This document shows, one piece after another, positions 8,122-16,723 of a stretch of 64,000 bases of DNA. The stretch is from Dyella silvae (lineage in GTDB: Bacteria > Pseudomonadota > Gammaproteobacteria > Xanthomonadales > Rhodanobacteraceae), in contig NZ_JAPJBQ010000001.1 in the NCBI RefSeq assembly GCF_026421305.1, positions 496,001 through 560,000 on the forward strand. Direction: 5' to 3'. The notes beneath the pieces were generated by a model, which worked only from the letters and a program-made list of their open reading frames with translations, made no database searches and was not told the DNA's origin. Both the position numbers and the translations under genes were made by a program. The first letter of the stretch is position 1. Every line of letters starts with the position of its first letter.

Positions 8122-9549
8122 TTATGCCTCGTGCGCATGCAGGAAGCGGAAGAACTCCACGCCTTCGCGCAACCGGCGTTTGGTCATTTCCCAGCTACCG
8201 AGCATCTCTTTCACAATCTCCCATATCTTGGAGGGCCGGAAATAGAAGCTGCGATAGAACGTTTCCACGCCGTGGAAGATGTCTTCCTTCGACAAATGCG
8301 GGTAGCTGATCATCGCCAGTTGCACGCCCTTGTCGTTGACCAGATGAGTTGCTGTATTCGGCTCCAGCCAACCGTTTTCGATAGCTTGTTTGTACAGCGT
8401 GGTGCCGGGGTACGGTGCGGCCAGCGACACCTGGATGGTGTGCGGATTGATCTCTTTGGCGTACTGAATGGTGCGCGCAATGGTTTCTTTGGTTTCGCCC
8501 GGCAGACCGAGGATGAATGTGCCGTGCACGGTGATGCCCAACTTGCGGCAGTTCTCGGTGAAAGTACGCGCAATATCCGTGCGCAGGCCCTTTTTTATGT
8601 TGTGCAGAATCTGGTCGTCACCCGACTCATAACCCACCAGCAGCAGGCGCAGGCCGTTTTCCTTCATGATCTTCAGCGACGCGTAAGGCACGTTGGCCTT
8701 GGCATTGCAGCTCCAGGTCCAGCCCATGGCATGCAGGCCGCGGGCGATCTCGTGCACGCGCTCCATGTTTGAGCTGTCGGTGAAGGTGTCGTCGTCGAAC
8801 ATCAGCTCGCGGACTTCGGGCATGTTCTCCTTGATCCATTTCGCCTCGGCCAGCACATTGGCTGCCGAGCGAACGCGATAGCGATGGCCACCCACGGTTT
8901 GCGGCCACAGGCAAAACGTGCACTTTGAGCGGCAGCCGCGGCCGGTATAGATCGACACGTAAGGGTGCTTGAGGTAGCCGATGAAATAGCGGTCGATCTT
9001 CAGGTCGCGCTTGTAGATGGGGGCGACAAAGGGCAGGTCGTCCATGTTCTCAATGGTGGCGCGTGGCGGATTGTGCTGCACGCTGCCGTCGGCAAGCTTG
9101 TAGCTGAGGCCGGCGATATCGAGAATCGGGCGGCCCTCGGCTACTTCCTTGCAGGTGTAGTCGAACTCTTCGCGGCAGATGAAATCGATGGCGGGCGATG
9201 CCTGCAGCGATTCCGTGGGCTCGACGGCCACCTTGGCACCGACCATGCCGACAAGGATCTCGGGCCGGCGTGCCTTGAGCAGTTCGGCGAATTTCGCATC
9301 GGTGGGGAACGACGGCGTGCTGGTGTGAATGATCACCAGATCGTAAACGCTGGCGAGATTCAGAGTGTCTTCGACCGAAAGCTCTTCCACCGGTGCATCC
9401 AGCACGCGGGAGCCCGGTATCAGCGCCGCCGGCTGCGCCAGCCACGTGGGATACCAGAAGCTTTTGATCTCGCGCTTCGCCTGATAACGCGAGCCCGCGC
9501 CACCATCAAAACCGTCGAACGACGGCGCCTGCAGAAAAAGCGTCTTCAT
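8122..9549 (-). CDS. hpnJ: Hopanoid radical SAM protein HpnJ
   Basis: A cobalamin-binding-type radical SAM enzyme of 475 residues. The family converts the glucosamine head group of bacteriohopanetetrol to the cyclitol ether. The N-terminal domain begins MKTLFLQAPSFDGFDGGAGSR. The 4Fe-4S motif CxxxCxxC is at C206, C210 and C213 (GRGCRSKCTFCLW). A GLPGET motif follows around residue 350. It lies between hpnI and hpnK on the same strand, with 60 bp before it and 22 bp after it. Confidence 0.93.
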   Translation of the reverse strand: MKTLFLQAPSFDGFDGGAGSRYQAKREIKSFWYPTWLAQPAALIPGSRVLDAPVEELSVEDTLNLASVYDLVIIHTSTPSFPTDAKFAELLKARRPEILVGMVGAKVAVEPTESLQASPAIDFICREEFDYTCKEVAEGRPILDIAGLSYKLADGSVQHNPPRATIENMDDLPFVAPIYKRDLKIDRYFIGYLKHPYVSIYTGRGCRSKCTFCLWPQTVGGHRYRVRSAANVLAEAKWIKENMPEVRELMFDDDTFTDSSNMERVHEIARGLHAMGWTWSCNAKANVPYASLKIMKENGLRLLLVGYESGDDQILHNIKKGLRTDIARTFTENCRKLGITVHGTFILGLPGETKETIARTIQYAKEINPHTIQVSLAAPYPGTTLYKQAIENGWLEPNTATHLVNDKGVQLAMISYPHLSKEDIFHGVETFYRSFYFRPSKIWEIVKEMLGSWEMTKRRLREGVEFFRFLHAHEA

Positions 9550-9609
9550 GGGATTGCCAGGCTCCTGCGTACACGCAACGAGTGGTTCATCACATTTGCA
9601 ACGTTGTTC

Positions 9610-10776
9610 TCAAGGATAACGCGATGGCGCATGGTCGCGCGCATGAAGCACCTGACCCCGCCACTCGACCCGCCAGCGGATCAGTGCGCCCGCCCATTCC
9701 ACCAGCAACAGCGCGTCGCGGAAAGGGGTCAGCCAAATGTCGAGCCAAGGTGAAGACCTCGCGGTGCTTCGCCATGGCGCTCGGTAGCGCAGGATGCGGG
9801 CCGCGCCACCAAGCAGTGCAACGCAGAGGGTGGGCAGCGTAGGCGACAGGCATAGCGCCAGAAGCAGCATCGGCCAGGTGAAGCAGATGAAGCTCATGGC
9901 GAACCCGGCAGGCGAGATGGCGCGAATGGTGCGCAGCCAGCGTAGTTCGTGAATCCACAAGCTGCGCAAGTTGGCTTCGCTGACCTCCGTGCCTACCACC
10001 AGCGTCGACAACTCCGTGCGCAGCCCTAACTGGCGGCTGAATTCACCGAGCCAGAAATCATCGGCAAGCGTATTGCGCAGGGCGTCAAAGCCGCCAATGG
10101 CCTGGAGTGTGTCGCGGCGCAAGGCGATGGTCGAGCCGAACGCGAAACGGGTGGAGCCGAACGCATGCGCCAACCTGACGGAGGGGGCAAACCAGTCATC
10201 GATGAATAGCCGTCCCAGGCGCGAGCTAAAGGAGTTATGGGTCAGGCCGTGATAGAGGCAGGTGACAATACCCACATCGGCCGAGGCCAATGGCGCCGTA
10301 ACGCGCATCAGGTAGTCGGTGGGCACATGGATGTCACTGTCGGCCAGTACCAACCAGTCATAACGAGCATGCTCGAGCAGGTTGATCAGGTTGCTGACCT
10401 TGAGGTTGTCGCCGTGAACGCGTTGATCGATCACCAGGGTGATGGGCAGCTTCGGGAACTCCCGTTGCAGTCGCTGCACCACGGCAATGGCAGGGTCGTC
10501 CCGATCGCGCACGCCAAACAGCAATTCATGGCAGGCGTGTTGTTGCAGACAGAAGCTGCGAAGATTCTCGTAGAGGCGCGGTTCGGCACCATGGAGCGGC
10601 TTGAGTACGCTTACGGGCTGGTTTGCCGGGTCGTTCACATCGGGATCGGGATCCTTGCCGGAACGATCGCACCGAAACCACGCCCACAGGCTGAGGCAAG
10701 CGTACGCGGCGGCGGCAGAGCCGAGCGCAATGCCCAGCCATGACAGCAGCGTCGCGATGTCAGGATAAGTCGGCAT
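9610..10776 (-). CDS. hpnI: Hopanoid glycosyltransferase HpnI
   Basis: A family 2 glycosyltransferase of 388 residues that adds N-acetylglucosamine to bacteriohopanetetrol, the step before HpnK and HpnJ. An N-terminal membrane segment (SWLGIALGSAAAAYACLSLW) precedes the GT-A domain, with SVLKPLHGAEP, the DxD-like VLADSDIHVP and the acceptor-side HELRWLRT. C-terminal membrane helices follow. The ATG at 10776 gives the family start; the frame is open to 10884, but those 36 residues are not protein-like. It heads the minus-strand unit hpnI-J-K-L-ferritin-like and diverges from the DUF2147 gene across a very short gap. Confidence 0.92.
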   Translation of the reverse strand: MPTYPDIATLLSWLGIALGSAAAAYACLSLWAWFRCDRSGKDPDPDVNDPANQPVSVLKPLHGAEPRLYENLRSFCLQQHACHELLFGVRDRDDPAIAVVQRLQREFPKLPITLVIDQRVHGDNLKVSNLINLLEHARYDWLVLADSDIHVPTDYLMRVTAPLASADVGIVTCLYHGLTHNSFSSRLGRLFIDDWFAPSVRLAHAFGSTRFAFGSTIALRRDTLQAIGGFDALRNTLADDFWLGEFSRQLGLRTELSTLVVGTEVSEANLRSLWIHELRWLRTIRAISPAGFAMSFICFTWPMLLLALCLSPTLPTLCVALLGGAARILRYRAPWRSTARSSPWLDIWLTPFRDALLLVEWAGALIRWRVEWRGQVLHARDHAPSRYP

Positions 10777-10842
10777 GAACGGGGTTCGGTCGCATCCTTG
10801 TGACGACATTAACGCCAATTCACGTGCCGGGTGAATGCCCTG

Positions 10843-11418
10843 ATGGAAGCCAATGACGTTTGCGCCCATCGGCTGTTGCGACAATGCCGAAGCTTACGCA
10901 CGTTTTTCGCAAGCGTGTTCCTTCTGGGGCTGGCCTGCTGCGCGGCGGCGGTGCAGGCAGAAGGCCAGGATATGCCGGAGGCCGCGGCTATCGAGGGCGA
11001 CTGGCTGGTGCAGAGTCGTGACGCCATCATCCGTATTGAACGTCAGGGCGATCAGTACCAGGGGAGTATCGTCTGGCAATTGCACGATACCTATGGGCCC
11101 GAAGACGGGCCGGCGCTCAACGGCAAGATCGTGACCGATCGCAACAACCCCGATCCGGCGCTGCGCGCGCGGCATCTCACAGGTCTGCAATTGTTATGGG
11201 GTCTGCACTACGACCCCGATCGTCACATGTGGGTGGATGGCCAGGTCTACGATTCGGACAATGGCAAAACCTATCACTGTCAGATTCACCTTCAGGACAA
11301 CGATCACCTGATCCTTCGCGGCTTTATCGGCATCAGCCTGCTGGGTGGCAGCACCACGTGGACGCGCGCGAAGGTATCCGACTATACGTCTGGCAGTTCC
11401 ACAGGGGGCGCTCACTAA
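10843..11418 (+). CDS. Exported DUF2147 domain protein
   Basis: A roughly 191-residue protein with a basic n-region, a hydrophobic core (FFASVFLLGLACCAAAVQA) and a likely signal-peptidase site before EGQDMP. The mature part has the DUF2147 pattern: GDWLVQSRDAIIRIERQGDQYQGSIVW early, and GFIGISLLGGSTTWTR at the end. The function of the family is unknown. Start choice: ATG 10843 follows a weak GGTGA, and a GTG at 10831 is in frame. It opens the plus-strand run that continues with idi, hpnH and hpnB, so it may share a promoter with hopanoid genes. Confidence 0.78.
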   Translation: MEANDVCAHRLLRQCRSLRTFFASVFLLGLACCAAAVQAEGQDMPEAAAIEGDWLVQSRDAIIRIERQGDQYQGSIVWQLHDTYGPEDGPALNGKIVTDRNNPDPALRARHLTGLQLLWGLHYDPDRHMWVDGQVYDSDNGKTYHCQIHLQDNDHLILRGFIGISLLGGSTTWTRAKVSDYTSGSSTGGAH

Positions 11419-11578
11419 GCAGGTGGGAGCGCCATCGCAGACTGGGGGGTACACCGTCGCAACCATCCTTGCTAGGCTGGCAACGCTTACCTGTCATAGC
11501 TTGGCGTCTTCATCGCAAATGTGATGATGACGTGATGATGAGTCTTCATGTGCCGTCCGCCGGAAGAGAGGTTGAACC

Positions 11579-12187
11579 TTGGCTAGCCGCGAACTGGACT
11601 ACTACGAGGGTGCCTGGTCGAGGAGCGACGTCTCCTTTCAGGACGAACCCCTGGTGTTGGTGGACGAGCACGACCAGGAAACCGGTTTTCTCGATAAAGC
11701 CTCCGCGCATAGTGGGCACGGGATTTTGCACCGCGCTTTTTCATTGTTTGTCTTCAATGCGGCGGGTGAGTTGCTGTTGCAGCAGCGTGCCGGTGGCAAG
11801 CGTTTGTGGCCCGGGTACTGGTCCAACACCTGTTGCAGTCATCCGCGGCGCGGCGAATCCATGGAGAAGGCCATTCATCGCCGGCTCGGCGAAGAGCTGG
11901 GCATGCAATGCCAGTTCCAGTTCCGGTTCAAATTTCAGTATCAGGCGCAGTTCGATGCCGAAGGCGCCGAGAACGAACTTTGTTGGGTCTATACCGGCCG
12001 TAGCGATGCGGCGCCTGTCGCCAACAGGAATGAGATTGCCGCACTGCGTTACATCTCGCCTGATGGGCTCGATCACGAGATTGCGGCACATCCGGAGCAG
12101 TTCACGCCCTGGTTCAAGATCGAGTGGGACAGTCTTCGCAGGGAACACGCACACCTATTCCAGTCGTCTGCCGCGCTGCCGTCCTGA
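11579..12187 (+). CDS. idi: Isopentenyl-diphosphate delta-isomerase, type 1
   Basis: Interconverts IPP and DMAPP to balance isoprenoid precursors. At 202 residues it has a Nudix-like fold, with the catalytic Cys in YWSNTCCSHPRRGE and the catalytic Glu region AENELCWVY. The start is a TTG at 11579, preceded by GAGAGG with an eight-base spacing; no in-frame ATG gives the family N-terminus. It lies between the DUF2147 gene and hpnH on the same strand, so the precursor supply is placed with the hopanoid genes. It is the metal-dependent type 1 enzyme, not the flavin type 2. Confidence 0.93.
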   Translation: MASRELDYYEGAWSRSDVSFQDEPLVLVDEHDQETGFLDKASAHSGHGILHRAFSLFVFNAAGELLLQQRAGGKRLWPGYWSNTCCSHPRRGESMEKAIHRRLGEELGMQCQFQFRFKFQYQAQFDAEGAENELCWVYTGRSDAAPVANRNEIAALRYISPDGLDHEIAAHPEQFTPWFKIEWDSLRREHAHLFQSSAALPS

Positions 12188-12301
12188 ACACGATGGCGAG
12201 CTGCAGGTGGCTATACTCCGATCCACACCTTAGTCATGCGTCACCCTGAAGCCTGCACGGACCGGATCTGAACCATCGGTTGCGCCGGCGAGGAGAATCC
12301 T

Positions 12302-13444
12302 TTGGGCATTCCTCTTATTCAGCAGGTCAAGATCGCGCGCTACATCATCGGCAAAAAGATGATCGGCCAGACGCGTTATCCGCTGGCGATGATGTTGGAG
12401 CCGTTATTCCAGTGCAATCTGGCCTGTGCGGGTTGCGGCAAGATCGACCACCCGAAGGAAATTCTGCAGAAGCGCATGAGCGTGGAGGATGCGCTGCGCG
12501 CCGTGGACGAATGTGGCGCGCCGGTAGTGTCCATTCCTGGTGGTGAGCCGCTGATCCACAAGGATATGCCGCAGATCGTGCAGGGCCTCATCACCCGTGA
12601 AAAGTTCATCTATCTCTGCACCAATGCGATCCTGCTGACCAAGCATATCGATGAGTACACGCCGTCGCCGTATTTCACCTGGTCGGTGCATCTGGACGGT
12701 CTGCAAGAGCGGCATGACGCGTCAGTCTGCATGGAGGGTGTGTTCGATAAGGCCGTGGCTGCGATCACGTTGGCGCTGTCGCGGGGTTTTCGCGTCACCA
12801 TCAACTGCACGCTGTTCAACAACGAGGAGCCGGAGGAGATCGCCAGATTCTTCGACTTTGCCATGTCGCTGGGCATCGAGGGCATCACGGTATCGCCTGG
12901 CTACAGTTACCAGCATGCGCCGCGACAGGATGTTTTTCTGGGTCGCACGGAAAGCAAGCAATTGTTCCGCGATGTGTTCCGCATCGGCAAAGAGCGCAAG
13001 AGCAAGTGGGTGTTCAACCAGTCGTCGATGTTTCTCGACTTCATTGCGGGTAATCAGAGTTATCAGTGCACACCGTGGTCCAATCCCACGTACAACATCT
13101 TTGGTTGGCAGAAGCCGTGCTACTTGTTGGTCGATGAAGGCTACGCCAGTTCGTACAAGGAGCTGATGGAGGACACTGCCTGGGATAAGTACGGTGTCGG
13201 CATCAACCCGAAGTGCGATAACTGTATGGCGCATTGCGGCTTCGAAGGTACGGCGGTGGATGACACGTTTGCGCATCCGCTGCGGGCGGCTCGCATCGCA
13301 ACGTTCGGTCCGCGCACCGAAGGTGACATGGCGCCGGATTTGCCGGTGCTCTACGGCAATCGCGTTGACGCCACGGCCATCCATATCCCGGTCAGTGCCA
13401 TTCAGCGCCGTCAAGCGCCGACCGAGGTCGACGCGGGCCGCTGA
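12302..13444 (+). CDS. hpnH: Adenosylhopane synthase, radical SAM protein HpnH
   Basis: Couples the 5'-deoxyadenosyl radical to hopene to form adenosylhopane, the first C35 hopanoid. It has 380 residues with CxxxCxxC at C38, C42 and C45 (FQCNLACAGCGKID), then IPGGEPLIH, and a C-terminal cysteine cluster (NPKCDNCMAHCGFEG) that fits a SPASM-like end. The start is a TTG at 12302 with GAGGAG seven bases upstream, giving the conserved MGIPLIQQ N-terminus. It is followed after 4 bp by hpnB, so the two are almost certainly one transcript. Confidence 0.95.
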   Translation: MGIPLIQQVKIARYIIGKKMIGQTRYPLAMMLEPLFQCNLACAGCGKIDHPKEILQKRMSVEDALRAVDECGAPVVSIPGGEPLIHKDMPQIVQGLITREKFIYLCTNAILLTKHIDEYTPSPYFTWSVHLDGLQERHDASVCMEGVFDKAVAAITLALSRGFRVTINCTLFNNEEPEEIARFFDFAMSLGIEGITVSPGYSYQHAPRQDVFLGRTESKQLFRDVFRIGKERKSKWVFNQSSMFLDFIAGNQSYQCTPWSNPTYNIFGWQKPCYLLVDEGYASSYKELMEDTAWDKYGVGINPKCDNCMAHCGFEGTAVDDTFAHPLRAARIATFGPRTEGDMAPDLPVLYGNRVDATAIHIPVSAIQRRQAPTEVDAGR

Positions 13445-13448
13445 CCCG

Positions 13449-14555
13449 ATGCTCACGCTGGTGTTTGCGCTGGTGCCGGTCGTGATGTGGCTGGGCCTGT
13501 TGCTCGTGCCCTGGCGCCCGTGGAGCGTGCGCGAGCATCTAGAGGCTGATGTGTCATCGAGCGTGCGTCTCGACGAGATCACCGTGTTGATACCTGCACG
13601 CAACGAAGCCGAGATGATCCGTGCGACGCTGCGCGGCTTGCGCGCGCAAGGTGAGGACTTGCAGGTCATCGTGATCGATGATCAGTCGAGCGATGACACG
13701 GCCGCTATCGCGAGCGCCTTTCCGGGTGTTCGCGTGATCTCCGGTGCGCCATTGCCCGAAGGCTGGGCGGGGAAGCTGTGGGCGTTGGAGCAGGGCCGTC
13801 AGTACGTGAGTACACCGCTGACACTGCTGCTGGATGCGGATATCGAATTGCGCCCGGGCATGCTGGCGACCTTGCTGTTGCACAAGCGGCGCGAGCAGCG
13901 GCAGTTCGTGTCGATCATGGCGGATCTGCGTCGCACCAGTTTCTGGGATCGCCTGCTGCTGCCGGCCTTCGTCTACTACTTCAAGCTGCTCTATCCGTTT
14001 GCCATTTCCAATTCGCGCTCCACGTTGGTAGCGGCGGGTGCGGGTGGCTGCATTCTGGTAGACACAAACATGCTGGAACGCATCGGTGCATTCGCCAGCT
14101 TGCGCGATGCGTTGATCGACGATTGCACGCTCGCTCGCCAGGTGAAACGGGCCGGTGGCCGCACATGGATCGGGCTGAGCCGGGATGTGGTGAGCCTGCG
14201 CCCCTACGGAAGTTTCGATTCGATCCACCGCATGGTGGCGCGTTCGGCGTTCACCCAGCTTGGTTACTCGACTGCACTGTTGTTGGTGGTGACAGCGCTG
14301 TTCCTGCTGGCCTACGGGGCGCCGCTGGTGTTGCTGGGCGCACCTCATGTCTGGCCGTGGGCCTGGCTTGCGTTGGCCGCCATGATGCTGGGTTACCTGC
14401 CCATGCTCAGGTATTACCGGATGCCCTGGTGGTGGGCCTTGCTGCTGCCACTGAGTGCGGGCCTGTATCTCGGCATGACCTGGAGCTCGGCGATTCGGTA
14501 CTGGCGTGGCGTGCGTTCCCAGTGGAAGGGGCGTGTGTATGGAACGGGTGCTTGA
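13449..14555 (+). CDS. hpnB: Hopene-associated glycosyltransferase HpnB
   Basis: A 368-residue family 2 glycosyltransferase with an N-terminal membrane anchor (LTLVFALVPVVMWLGLLLV) and several C-terminal membrane helices. The catalytic domain shows ITVLIPARNEAEMI, VIVIDDQSSDDT, the DxD-type LLLDADIEL and IDDCTLARQVK. The substrate of HpnB is not established. The start ATG is 4 bp after hpnH. The frame is open far upstream inside hpnH, but only the part from 13,449 is protein-like. Confidence 0.9.
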   Translation: MLTLVFALVPVVMWLGLLLVPWRPWSVREHLEADVSSSVRLDEITVLIPARNEAEMIRATLRGLRAQGEDLQVIVIDDQSSDDTAAIASAFPGVRVISGAPLPEGWAGKLWALEQGRQYVSTPLTLLLDADIELRPGMLATLLLHKRREQRQFVSIMADLRRTSFWDRLLLPAFVYYFKLLYPFAISNSRSTLVAAGAGGCILVDTNMLERIGAFASLRDALIDDCTLARQVKRAGGRTWIGLSRDVVSLRPYGSFDSIHRMVARSAFTQLGYSTALLLVVTALFLLAYGAPLVLLGAPHVWPWAWLALAAMMLGYLPMLRYYRMPWWWALLLPLSAGLYLGMTWSSAIRYWRGVRSQWKGRVYGTGA

Positions 14556-14571
14556 TTCGCTTGATCAAGCA
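14549..14571 (+). terminator. Inverted repeat at the end of hpnB
   Basis: TGCTTGAT (14549-14556) and ATCAAGCA (14564-14571) are perfect 8-bp arms with a 7-base loop spanning the hpnB stop codon. A 12-bp palindrome, GCTTGATCAAGC, at 14559-14570 overlaps the same site. There is no U-rich tail, so a Rho-independent terminator is only a possibility. Confidence 0.35.
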
Positions 14572-14850
14572 GTCATCCGAACGAAAAGAGTCGGACGGTA
14601 ACGCGCTCTGCGACCCATCCGCGTGTTTTGGCCAAGGCGTCTTCACCCATTGGCTTCTCGGCCTGCGGTCTGGCCGTGAGGGTATGTACTCGCCTCGCTG
14701 CTCGAGGATATGACCCATAGACACCTGCTCCTGAAGGGTGCCGGAGCTTCAAATTTTTAGAATCCATCGCGTTGTCAGATCAACGCTGTGGTGATGCGGT
14801 TTTTCTAGCCTGCTCCGAGTTTGATTGACGACACGCTTGGAGAGCGGGCT

Positions 14851-16050
14851 ATGACCAAAGCAAGCAAGGCAATGCGGAACTCTCTGTTGGCGCTGTGTAT
14901 AGCCTGCGCGCTGTATCCGCCATCACCAGCAAGTGCACAAGGCGTACCTGCCGATAACCATGGAAGTACTCCGCGGGAACGACAGCTCAACGATAGAGTC
15001 ACCCACCTGGAGCAGGAGCTGGCTGAGCTGAAGGCCATGCTCCAGGATCAGAAGGCTGCGACTACGCAGGCCACCCAGGCTGCTCAACAGGCGCAGGCAA
15101 CCGCTGCGCAGGCGCAATCCACCGCGCAGGCGACGTCCACCAAAGTGGAGGCGGCGCCCAAGCCGCAGTTCACCACCGCGCCCGGCCTCAGTGTGGCGTT
15201 GCATGGCTTCATCAGTGCCTCCGGTTTCGCTCAAGACAAGACCTTCATCAATTATGGCAACGGCCAGAGCGCGTTAATTCCCGCGCCGCCCACTGTTTCC
15301 AATAAGGCCAATGGTTACGATGGCTCGCTCAGTGGCTTTGACGTTCGGAATACGCGCTTCTGGCTTGATGTCACCGGCGCCAGGCTGAACGACAACTGGG
15401 GTGGTGGCGGCCGCATCGAGATGGACTTCTTTGGCGGCAACAATGGCACTGGCGCCTTTGCGCAGCAGCAACCCGTTCCGCGCCTGCGCCAGGCTTACAT
15501 GGATATCACCAATCCCAATATCGGTAGCACGATTCGCATCGGTCAGCAGTGGGACCTGATGTTCCCATTGGACAACGTTCCTACGTCGTTGACCCACATC
15601 GGCTTTCCGTTGGGCTACGGCACCGGCATCGTGGGCTGGCGTTATCCGGGCGTGGTGTGGATGCAGGATCTGAATCACGGTTCGGACGGTATCAAGTGGC
15701 GACTGGACATGGGTGTTTTCGAGGGCAACTGGAATGGCCCGCAGAATTCGGCCGGCACATCGAACGTCAATTACCTCAATGCGGGCTCCGCCAATTTCCG
15801 GCCACAGGTTGAAGCGCGCCTGCGCGCCCAGGGTGGCAACTGGCTGGCTTACTTTGCCGCTCACTACTCGCAGGTTAAGCTCAGCGGAGTAGGTGATATC
15901 AACCCGAAGCTGTGCAGGCGTGGGCGTTGGGCAGTTGACAAGGGAGTACGGCCGACCGAGCTCGGCCCACTTGTGCATGCCAAGCTGATGGAAGGGCAGC
16001 AACTCGACTCGCTCGACCAAAGGGCCCAGGCCGGCGATCAGGTCGCCTAG
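14851..16050 (+). pseudogene. DcaP-like porin, 3' end lost and fused to antisense of pflA
   Basis: The start (ATG 14851, with GGAGAG upstream) gives a signal peptide ending PSPASAQG. A coiled-coil segment (RERQLNDRVTHLEQELAELK plus an Ala/Gln-rich stretch) follows, then beta-barrel sequence with LDVTGARLNDNWGGGGRIEMDFFGG and RQAYMDITNPNIGSTIRIGQQWD. This is the layout of DcaP-type trimeric porins. Barrel sequence stops around 15,900; the last 46 or so codons to the stop at 16,050 are the exact antisense of pflA. The C-terminal strands and the aromatic last residue needed for outer-membrane assembly are therefore missing, and the product is unlikely to work. Confidence 0.75.
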
Positions 16051-16665
16051 GCGGGCTACGTCGCCCGGGTCGTCTGTCAACCCGGGAACAAGCACGTAAC
16101 GGATCCACAGGGGTTTGCCCAGGCGCACCATGCGCTTGGCAAATTCGAGTGTGGGCGCCAGTGGTCGGCGGGTAATGGCGTGATGCTTGGCTGCATCGGC
16201 ATGCTTGATGTCCAACAGCACCAGGTCAACCGCGTCGAACCAGGAGTCGCTGACCTTTCGACCAAGCGAACCTTGCGTATCGAGCGCCGTGTGCAAATTG
16301 AACTCGCCATGCAGCCGGTGTAGCAGGGCGCCAACAAATGCTGCTTGCAGCAAGGGCTCTCCGCCCGACACGGTGACGCCGCCGGCAACCCTGAGAAACG
16401 GGACATATGGCCGGACTTCGTCTACAGCCTGCTCAAGCGTCACCTGTTGCCCCGAGGAGAGCCTCCACGTATCGGGGTTGTGGCAATAGAGGCACCTGAA
16501 TTGGCACCCTGACATGAAATAGACGAAGCGGACACCGGGGCCATCGGCAGCGGCGCCACTTTCCACAGAATGCAGTCGACCCCACAGCAGAGGAGGTGGC
16601 GTTACACCTCCTCCGTGCGAGAGCTGAGCAGGGTAGGCTGGAGTCGATCTTCCTTGATGGGTCAT
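15274..16665 (-). CDS. pflA: Pyruvate formate-lyase activating enzyme, C-terminus lost and read-through into antisense porin
   Basis: A radical SAM activase that places the glycyl radical on PflB. GRLHSVESGAAADGPGVRF leads into the CxxxCxxC motif in SGCQFRCLYCHNP, then GGVTVSGGEPLLQ and PFHQLGMHKWAELGRPY. True sequence ends at about 15,900 (PTPTPAQLR), roughly 15 residues short of E. coli PflA. With the native stop lost, the frame continues about 210 codons through the antisense of the porin to 15,274. I chose the ATG at 16665 (59 bp after pflB); the frame is open to 16758. The enzyme core is intact, but activity of the chimera is uncertain. Confidence 0.8.
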   Translation of the reverse strand: MTHQGRSTPAYPAQLSHGGGVTPPPLLWGRLHSVESGAAADGPGVRFVYFMSGCQFRCLYCHNPDTWRLSSGQQVTLEQAVDEVRPYVPFLRVAGGVTVSGGEPLLQAAFVGALLHRLHGEFNLHTALDTQGSLGRKVSDSWFDAVDLVLLDIKHADAAKHHAITRRPLAPTLEFAKRMVRLGKPLWIRYVLVPGLTDDPGDVARLGDLIAGLGPLVERVELLPFHQLGMHKWAELGRPYSLVNCPTPTPAQLRVDITYSAELNLRVVSGKVSQPVATLGAQARFNLWPEIGGARIEVIDVRCAGRILRAIPVALENTHVQSPLDTVRTVIQILHPHHARITPAHDAGAVAQRKADVGQRRRNVVQWEHQVPLLTDANRATDIGIGDIHVSLAQARNGLLLRKGASAIVAAKEVHLDAAATTPVVVQPGAGDIKPEARIPNVKATERAIVTIGLIGNSGRRGN

Positions 16666-16723
16666 GGCGAAGGGGCAAGTCGCACCTCGACGGCCCTCAT
16701 GGCCGGCGAGGTGCGAAAGCGCG

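Noticed and set aside
10777-10884. N-terminal extension of HpnI
   Set aside because: It would overlap the divergent DUF2147 gene, and its sequence is unlike glycosyltransferase N-termini.
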